12,219 bases of DNA, taken from assembly GCA_947178015.1 (NCBI GenBank), contig CAMWWW010000035.1, forward strand, positions 1 to 12,219. The letters are read 5' to 3'. Positions 7,909 to 12,219 of the stretch are shown here, one piece after another. Below the pieces are notes generated by a model. That model worked only from the letters and a program-made list of their open reading frames with translations. It ran no database searches and had not been told where the DNA came from. Position 1 is the stretch's first letter; every line of letters begins with the position of its first letter. Both the position numbers and the translations under genes were made by a program. This stretch comes from an uncultured Clostridia bacterium (GTDB lineage: Bacteria; Bacillota; Clostridia; Lachnospirales; Lachnospiraceae).

Positions 7909-9756
7909 CTACTTACCTCTTGCCATCTCCAGACACATAGAAACCAAATGCGCCCGATTAAACGGAAGCATAAAATAATACCCATCCACAGCATCGCTTA
8001 ATTTCTTCATTACCTCTGCGGCTATCGTGACGCCCACAATTTCGCCCTCTTCTCTTGTCATCTCTGGGGAAAATGCATGGACCACCTTATCCGGCACATA
8101 GATGCCTGCGATCTCATTTTGAATAAATACCGCATTTCTATCATTGACAAGCGGCATAATGCCGCACAAAATCTTTGTATCTACTCGCTGTCGAATCGTA
8201 TAAATCCGCTCAATCTCCGCATCGGAAAAAATTGGCTGCGTCAAAAAATAGGAGGCTCCCGCCGCTATTTTTTTCCTCATTCGCTCTATTTCCACCTCAA
8301 GGTTCGGCCGCGCATGGTTCAGCGCACCGCCGTAATACATTCTTTCCTTCTCCCAGTGCTCTCTATTCAATTCTCTTACAAACTCCATCAGGCGAATAGA
8401 ATTAAAATCGAACACGCTGCTGACCTGCGCGCGATCGCTTCCCGGAATTGGATCGCCTGTCACAAGCAATAGATTTCGAATGTCATTCGCATACGCGCCC
8501 AAAAGCTGTGCGCGCATAGCAATCATATTTTTATCTCTGCAACTAATGTGCGGCATCACTGGAATATCTATCTCCGATCGCACCTTAACGCTCGTCAGCA
8601 CAGAATCCATGCGCGCCCGCGCCATCGGCGAATCTGCAAAGGTCAACAGATCTGCGCCTGCCTCCTTTACGATACTCGCACGCTCCAAAATCTTCTCATA
8701 TTTTGCATCAAACGGCGGATCAAGCTCCACCGCTATCACCTTCCGCCCGCTCTCAAGCTTTTTGATAAATGAATTCTCTATTTTCTCCAAAGTCTCTTTT
8801 GGACGCTCCCGACCATTTATCACAAGTGACGCAGATTCCTTCTGTATGCCTTTCTTCTGACCCAGCTTTTTTAAAGCAAATGCTGCTCTTTTTATATATT
8901 CTGGGCTTGTCCCGCAGCAGCCTCCAATTATATCCACCCCAAGCTCTGCGATGTCCATAAGCTTGCTGGCAAAATACTGGCTGTTATCCAGATAAACGGC
9001 CCTGTCCTTCCTAAGCTGTGGATAACTGGAATTTGGCATCGCCATAAGATACTTGCCAGCAGGTCGGTCAAGCTTTCTTAATATCTCAAGCATATGCCCG
9101 GAACCAACCCCGCAATTAAAGCCCACTGCCTTTATCTCCTCAAGCTCTGCCGCCTGCTCCAACAGTCGATTAGCACTAATTCCAATCCGTGAATAGCCGT
9201 ACTGGTTTAAACAAAATTGTGCCATCACAAACGGCATTTTCCTTTTTTCCTCGGTTGTTTTCTCCCTAATATAAGAAACCAAAGCAGAGATATAACTTAC
9301 ATCAGAAAAGGTCTCAAATAAAAAAATCTCCGCCTCACATTCCAGAAAAACATCGCAGATAAATCTATATTCCTCCAAAAGCTCCGCATGGCTGCCCGAT
9401 ACGCCCTCTGCAATCGGCCCAATATCCGCCGCGACATACACCGGCTCCGCCCCTTCTCCCGCCGCCTCTTTCGCAAGCCGAAAGCCTTCTAAAAGAATCT
9501 GCCTTTGCTGCTCTCTGTCACACAAAAGAACCTGTGCATTGGCCGCAAAGGTATTGGTCCGTATTAGACGCGCACCTGCATCGATATATTCCTTATGAAT
9601 CTGCTTCACAAGAGCAGGATTTCTAAGATTAGCCCACTCTGCGGCTGTCTCCTGTCCCTTTGTAAGCTGCGCATAATAGGTCCCAAAAGCTCCATCTGCA
9701 AGAAGCCTGTTCTGTTTTAGATATTCCTCTATTCCCATCCTTATCCCCTCATCCAT
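7909..9756 (-). CDS. bifunctional homocysteine S-methyltransferase / methylenetetrahydrofolate reductase (YitJ type)
   Basis: A fusion of two methionine-pathway enzymes, 615 residues. Residues ~8-300 are a homocysteine S-methyltransferase domain: LLADGAFGTYY, then zinc ligands C215 (GFNCGVG) and C280/C281 (GGCCGTSPEYI), all present. Residues ~325-615 are a MetF-like FAD-dependent reductase that makes 5-methyl-THF: VIAVELDPP (~340-348), a likely flavin/folate histidine in MPHISCRDKN (~401-410), LLLVTGDP (~429-436), GASYFLTQPIFS and CGIMPL. The layout matches Bacillus YitJ. The two candidate starts, ATG 9756 and ATG 9738, each have a plausible purine-rich site (AGGAAGAG and GAGGGG), so the protein may lack the first six residues (MDEGIR). 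It is first in an operon with metH, which uses its product. No methionine riboswitch fits in the leader. Confidence 0.95.
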   Translation of the reverse strand: MDEGIRMGIEEYLKQNRLLADGAFGTYYAQLTKGQETAAEWANLRNPALVKQIHKEYIDAGARLIRTNTFAANAQVLLCDREQQRQILLEGFRLAKEAAGEGAEPVYVAADIGPIAEGVSGSHAELLEEYRFICDVFLECEAEIFLFETFSDVSYISALVSYIREKTTEEKRKMPFVMAQFCLNQYGYSRIGISANRLLEQAAELEEIKAVGFNCGVGSGHMLEILRKLDRPAGKYLMAMPNSSYPQLRKDRAVYLDNSQYFASKLMDIAELGVDIIGGCCGTSPEYIKRAAFALKKLGQKKGIQKESASLVINGRERPKETLEKIENSFIKKLESGRKVIAVELDPPFDAKYEKILERASIVKEAGADLLTFADSPMARARMDSVLTSVKVRSEIDIPVMPHISCRDKNMIAMRAQLLGAYANDIRNLLLVTGDPIPGSDRAQVSSVFDFNSIRLMEFVRELNREHWEKERMYYGGALNHARPNLEVEIERMRKKIAAGASYFLTQPIFSDAEIERIYTIRQRVDTKILCGIMPLVNDRNAVFIQNEIAGIYVPDKVVHAFSPEMTREEGEIVGVTIAAEVMKKLSDAVDGYYFMLPFNRAHLVSMCLEMARGK

Positions 9757-9779
9757 TCTCTTCCTATTTTGTCCCGATT

Positions 9780-9808
9780 ATTTTATCATGGCTGAGATAC
9801 TCTGTCAA
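9780..9808 (-). promoter_or_regulatory. near-consensus promoter of the bifunctional gene-metH operon
   Basis: On the minus strand: TTGACA (9803-9808), 17-base spacer, TAAAAT (9780-9785, 5 of 6). The start would be near 9773, giving a leader of about 17-35 bases. That excludes an S-box or T-box between this promoter and the gene. Confidence 0.8.
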
Positions 9809-9847
9809 CGAAGGAACAGAGGGCTTCTATTAAAAAATAATCTGTGT

Positions 9848-9853
9848 TATACT
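9848..9853 (+). promoter_or_regulatory. extended -10 promoter candidate for the nitroreductase-family gene
   Basis: TATACT at 9848-9853 is preceded by TG with one base between (TGTTATACT), an extended -10 element. No convincing -35 lies 17 bases upstream (TTCTAT). The element overlaps the first bases of the 9852-9896 hairpin, so the palindrome would sit across the transcription start. Confidence 0.4.
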
Positions 9854-9896
9854 AGAGCGTGTTTGAAAAATATTCCATCTTTCAAACACGCTCTAG
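9852..9896. repeat. perfect 17-bp inverted repeat (hairpin) between divergent genes
   Basis: Arms CTAGAGCGTGTTTGAAA (9852-9868) and its exact complement (9880-9896) enclose an 11-base loop. No T run follows on either strand, so it is not a typical terminator. It could be an operator, an mRNA stability hairpin in the nitroreductase leader, or a dispersed palindromic (REP-like or MITE-derived) element. Confidence 0.85.
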
Positions 9897-9933
9897 GAAT
9901 AAATGAATTCAAAGTAAAATAAGGAGGATTTTT

Positions 9934-10482
9934 ATGACACCATCAGAATGTTTGAAAACCAGAAGAAGTGTACGACACTTTACTGCACAGGCTGTACCAC
10001 ATGAGGTTATTAAGGATATTGTAGAGACTGCTTCCTACTCTCCTTCGTGGAAGCACACACAGATTGTTCGATACATTGCGGTGGAGGATATCTCACTAAA
10101 AACAAAGATTGCTGAGGAATGTACGGACATGTACAAAAACAATGGAGAAATTATAAAAGGTGCTCCCATGCTGATCGCCGTCACCATTATAAAAAACAGA
10201 AGCGGTTATGAACGCGATGGCTCCTTCTCCACGCCAAAAGGCACCGGTTGGCAGATGTATGATGCTGGGATCGCGTCCATGGCGTTCTGTCTCGCGGCGT
10301 GGGAAAAAGGGATTGGCTCTGTGATCCTTGGTCTATTTGATGAAACAAAAGCGACATCTTTGCTTCAGATCCCGGAGGATAGAGAGCTTGCCGCACTGAT
10401 TGCGATAGGCTACCCTGATGAAATGCCAAATACACCAAAACGCAAGACCGTGGAGGAATTATTGACATTTCTTTCTGAATAG
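9934..10482 (+). CDS. nitroreductase-family FMN-dependent oxidoreductase
   Basis: A 182-residue protein of the nitroreductase superfamily, which use FMN and NAD(P)H to reduce nitro compounds, quinones or other substrates; the true substrate cannot be read from sequence. The opening KTRRSVRHFTAQAVPHEVI (~8-26) is the typical phosphate-binding R-R-S-x-R start. It is followed by VETASYSPSWKHTQ (~30-43, the usual APSxxNxQ position, here with Trp-Lys-His), WQMYDAGIASMAFCLAAWEKGIGSVILGLFDE (~105-136) and ALIAIGYPDE near the end. Length is normal for single-domain members. The ATG has AAGGAGG 7 bases upstream, a strong site. It is transcribed alone, divergent from the methionine operon, and the accessory region begins just after it. 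No clear intrinsic terminator follows. Confidence 0.9.
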   Translation: MTPSECLKTRRSVRHFTAQAVPHEVIKDIVETASYSPSWKHTQIVRYIAVEDISLKTKIAEECTDMYKNNGEIIKGAPMLIAVTIIKNRSGYERDGSFSTPKGTGWQMYDAGIASMAFCLAAWEKGIGSVILGLFDETKATSLLQIPEDRELAALIAIGYPDEMPNTPKRKTVEELLTFLSE

Positions 10483-10896
10483 ATAACTTAACCATATTCT
10501 TTATCGGATAAGGGGATGAAAAATCATTTTCGAGAAAGGTCCGCATAGCCAGCGCAGCTATTTCCTCCGTCACCCCGCTCCCGCTTAGTGAAAAACGCAG
10601 CGGGCGCTAAGCTCGTGAACTACCTCGCTGACTGTATCACATAATTCGCAAGCTCATTATGTGCCGACGTTTTTCAATAGATGCCTCAATGACTGTAGTC
10701 ATCTCTCAGCGCTATTTTTTCGATTGTGCTTGGTATGCCGTTTTTTCTTTTACAATTTTGTCAATAAAATGGTTGATTATCCCCAAAAAACCTTGACTTG
10801 CAGGTGCACTTTTGCCGGGGAAAAGGATTTATACCTAACCGGGCAAAACGGTGTTCTATCACGTAACAAATTCAAAACCAAAGGAGTGATGAAACT
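10483..10896. other. non-coding, hairpin-rich segment leading into a mobile-element remnant
   Basis: No convincing gene lies in these 414 bases. Visible structure: TGAAAAACG (10589-10597) pairs with CGTTTTTCA (10668-10676); inside it CACATAAT (10638-10645) pairs with ATTATGTG (10656-10663); TGACTGTA occurs directly repeated at 10629 and 10690; and the second copy is part of TGACTGTAGTCA, a small dyad. From ~10790 the sequence looks like a gene leader: TTGACT (10793-10798), TTTTGCC (10810-10816) roughly complementary to GGGCAAAA (10841-10848), TATACC (10830-10835), then AAGGAG before the ATG at 10897. The first part could be a structured RNA or a dispersed repeat; I do not recognise a known RNA class. 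Confidence 0.55.
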
Positions 10897-11034
10897 ATGG
10901 CAGTTTTCCGAGTAGAGCGCAACAAGGAGCTGATCTTAAAAGCAAAGGGGACTATTGGCCCAAATGCTGTCACTTCCCAAAGATTGGGTCTACATCCTTG
11001 CAAGACCATCACAGAGCAACTGGGAAAGTATTGA
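10897..11034 (+). pseudogene. decayed N-terminal fragment of a mobile-element helix-turn-helix / replication-initiator-like protein
   Basis: The ATG has AAGGAG 10 bases upstream and begins MAVFRVERNKELILKAKG, then stops after 45 codons. From memory, mobile-element helix-turn-helix proteins in Clostridia begin MAVFRVER, continue with about 13 residues ending HHLR, then NKELSLKAKG and QMLSLPEDWDY. Here the 13 residues are missing and the first frame loses similarity after KAKG. Frame +2 from 10955 then reads LAQMLSLPKDWVYILA and ends near ESID at 11024-11035, matching the family again. So the gene carries an in-frame deletion, a frameshift and a 3' truncation. The deletion could have occurred between short repeats such as CGCAAC. 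Similarity ends where the 11036 palindrome begins. The family call is from memory, not a search. Confidence 0.7.
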
Positions 11035-11035
11035 C

Positions 11036-11172
11036 GTAAATGGTAGATAGGTTCTTTCCAAAGTTTGTTGATTTGATAAATATTTTATTATGAAAATGCA
11101 AATATACCACGTTTTTACATGAGGAAAATAATCTTTTCAACTAAGTCTGGAAAGAACCTATCTACCGTTTAC
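11036..11172. repeat. 137-base imperfect palindrome with 25-bp terminal inverted repeats (MITE-like or foldback element)
   Basis: The left arm 11036-11060 and the right arm 11148-11172 are complementary at 24 of 25 positions; the core is GGTAGATAGGTTCTTTCCA, and the one mismatch (11041/11167) would be a G-U pair in RNA. Complementarity continues more weakly inward (about 12 of the next 18 positions), so the whole element can fold back on itself. It contains no gene. It abuts the truncated HTH fragment on the left and ends 8 bases before the stop of the deaminase-like gene at 11181. No clear target-site duplication and no T run are visible. Confidence 0.85.
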
Positions 11173-11180
11173 CAAGTACT

Positions 11181-11987
11181 TCAAATTGCAAAGCTTTGAT
11201 CGATTCCCATTTTTCTAATATTTTCCAGCCATTGTAATATAAAATTGCGGTTATAAAGCGGCCTACCATTGCTATCTTTGCATTTTTCTAACGCCAACGC
11301 TAAATATGCATATTCATTTTCTATATATGTAGAAAAAACTCCCTGATCATCTGTGTTAATCGAAACTTGTATCTGTGGACAATCCTTTAACTTTTCTGCG
11401 TCATAAGTCAATCCAGCATTATACCATCCTATAACCGGATGTTTATCGTATCTTCGAAACGTTCCTATCAGATAATTTGAAGACGGATTTGTTTCGATTC
11501 CTATACCAATCCTCGCCACTTCCCTCTGCATAACATCACGGACTTTTTTCACCGCCTCAATGATACATTGATTCACTTTGACTTCAACCATTTGTGAGCC
11601 AATTCTATATACATTTTCATTGTAATGATACATATAATATAATATGGCAATTTCTGGATTATAGCGAATCTTATAATTCTGCGGATAATCCCTGTTAATT
11701 GCCCAATAATTCCAATTATCCAATATTACGTGATCCAATTTAAAATATCCCTCTCTGTATAATTCTGGATCATCACCTCGTAGCTTCCATGCATCATAAT
11801 ATTCATTTATACTAATATGAAAATCATTATGATGATACCCATGACTGATTTTTCTATCATCATAATACTGAGCTGCATTTTCATTAATTTCACGAAATAT
11901 TTTAGTACTTAAATATAATGCATTTTCACGGTGTGATAAGCCTCTATCTAAACACTTGTTACTTAAGATATTAAAATTCTCTAACAC
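11181..11987 (-). CDS. C-terminal part of an adenosine-deaminase-family protein, possibly RADAR RdrB-like (5'-truncated)
   Basis: The frame is 268 codons from a GTG at 11987, directly after an in-frame TAA. The C-terminal half carries the last motifs of the adenosine deaminase fold: IGIETNPSSNYLIGTFRRYD (~162-181, compare the family's EVCPTSN), HPVIGWYNAGL, and QVSINTDDQGVFST (~207-220) with the metal/catalytic aspartates at 213-214, then ENEYAYLALALE and WLENIRKMGIDQSF. The N-terminal HxH zinc motif and the HxxE region of a full deaminase are not present. The insert-rich first half (YHHND, many Tyr and Asn) resembles the large deaminase RdrB of RADAR anti-phage systems more than housekeeping Add; this is inference from memory. 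The gene is clearly AT-richer than the core genes. It is probably not a complete protein: coding signal continues upstream in another frame to ~12048. Confidence 0.7.
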   Translation of the reverse strand: MLENFNILSNKCLDRGLSHRENALYLSTKIFREINENAAQYYDDRKISHGYHHNDFHISINEYYDAWKLRGDDPELYREGYFKLDHVILDNWNYWAINRDYPQNYKIRYNPEIAILYYMYHYNENVYRIGSQMVEVKVNQCIIEAVKKVRDVMQREVARIGIGIETNPSSNYLIGTFRRYDKHPVIGWYNAGLTYDAEKLKDCPQIQVSINTDDQGVFSTYIENEYAYLALALEKCKDSNGRPLYNRNFILQWLENIRKMGIDQSFAI

Positions 11988-12048
11988 TTAGAAAGTCATA
12001 TGCCTGATGAATTGATATGCATTTTTCAGGCAACTTTAGAATAGATCC
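11973..12048 (-). pseudogene. upstream continuation of the deaminase-like gene in the +1 frame (frameshift at 11973-11976)
   Basis: Upstream of the GTG at 11987 the main frame is closed, but the adjacent frame is open from 12048 down and reads GSILKLPEKCISIHQAYDF, then LSVREF and a stop at the run of four T (AAAA on the plus strand, 11973-11976). Removing one base of that run joins REF to NILSNKCLDRGLSHREN without a stop. This suggests that the reading frame originally extended further and that one base was inserted here, by mutation or sequencing error. The open frame ends at 12049, where the sequence character changes. Confidence 0.55.
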
Positions 12049-12219
12049 TTAAATCCTCAGTTCTCAACCTGTGGGTTATAACCTCTTTGGGGACTATGAG
12101 ATAGTCTGAATGAAAATGACTGCCAGAGGCCCAAAGGGAGTGACAGTATTAGGAGGGGTGGCCTTGTTGGAGTAGGTGTGGCCTTTGGAGAAAGTGATCC
12201 CTAGTGACAGACTCTGAGG
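12049..12219. other. rodent-repeat-like (host) DNA at the contig end; probable assembly chimera
   Basis: No bacterial gene or ribosome site is seen. TTCTCAACCTGTGGGTTA (12061-12078) followed by ACCTCTTTGGGG (12081-12092) matches, from memory, a very abundant mouse interspersed repeat. Further on, ATTAGGAGG then GTGGCCTTGTTGGAGTAGG (12158-12176) and GTGGCCTT again (12178-12185) match another common mouse repeat sequence, which I associate with L1 3' regions without being sure of the class. Two unrelated mammalian-type signatures within 130 bases make chance unlikely. Confidence 0.75.

Noticed and set aside
10187..10573. Minus-strand 128-codon frame beginning MTEEIAALAMRTFLEND
   Set aside because: Most of it is antisense to the nitroreductase gene, whose protein is clearly conserved. 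No upstream site or family match supports it, though its first ~28 codons lie outside that gene.
10661..10915. 84-codon plus-strand frame before the HTH relic
   Set aside because: It starts within the hairpin region and crosses the leader and start of the HTH fragment in another frame; Phe/Cys-rich with no family resemblance.
11036..11172. Invertible promoter switch flanked by the 25-bp inverted repeats
   Set aside because: Size and repeats would fit, and a weak TTGAAA-17-TAAAAA lies inside on the minus strand. But the element sits at the 3' ends of convergent genes rather than in front of a gene, and no invertase is nearby.
12001..12032. Hairpin TGCCTGA...TCAGGCA as a terminator
   Set aside because: Only 7 pairs with an 18-base loop and no T run; it overlaps the apparent coding extension of the deaminase-like gene.

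Overview
The window looks like a contig from a gut Lachnospiraceae-type Clostridium. The evidence is the low-to-moderate GC, the Firmicutes-style ribosome binding sites, a DUF5688 protein, a MetH without its activation domain, and a homocysteine methyltransferase fused to methylenetetrahydrofolate reductase. The last ~170 bases do not look bacterial. They resemble rodent interspersed repeats, so the contig is probably a chimera from a mouse-associated metagenome or a host-contaminated isolate.

Layout. 1-2477 (all minus strand): a membrane-anchored hypothetical protein, then the pseudouridine synthase rluF, then ligA. They are tightly spaced, and the ligA 3' part runs off the left edge. 2478-2701: a divergent intergenic region with a promoter candidate on each strand. 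2702-3616 (plus): a DUF5688 protein with a TTG start. 3698-3736: a strong hairpin terminator between convergent genes. 3746-5309 (minus): ilvN-ilvC, driven by a perfect-consensus promoter with a CodY-like dyad in its spacer. 5425-9756 (minus): a methionine operon, bifunctional Hcy methyltransferase/MTHFR followed by metH, with its own near-consensus promoter and a leader too short for a riboswitch. 9934-10482 (plus): a nitroreductase-family protein behind a 17-bp perfect hairpin.

10483-12219 is accessory DNA. It holds ~400 bases of non-coding, hairpin-rich sequence; a decayed fragment of a mobile-element helix-turn-helix protein (MAVFRVER...); a 137-base imperfect palindrome that begins exactly where that fragment's homology stops; and an AT-rich minus-strand gene for the C-terminal part of an adenosine-deaminase-family protein, possibly RdrB of the RADAR anti-phage system. 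That gene carries a probable one-base frameshift and is cut off at about 12049 by the rodent-like sequence. The part that would hold its zinc-binding N-terminus, and any rdrA partner, is therefore missing.

How the genes fit together. The bifunctional protein reduces methylene-THF to methyl-THF and can methylate homocysteine. MetH uses methyl-THF and cobalamin to make methionine. IlvN is the regulatory subunit of acetohydroxyacid synthase and IlvC does the next step of branched-chain amino acid synthesis; no catalytic ilvB is present. LigA and RluF serve replication/repair and ribosomal RNA modification.
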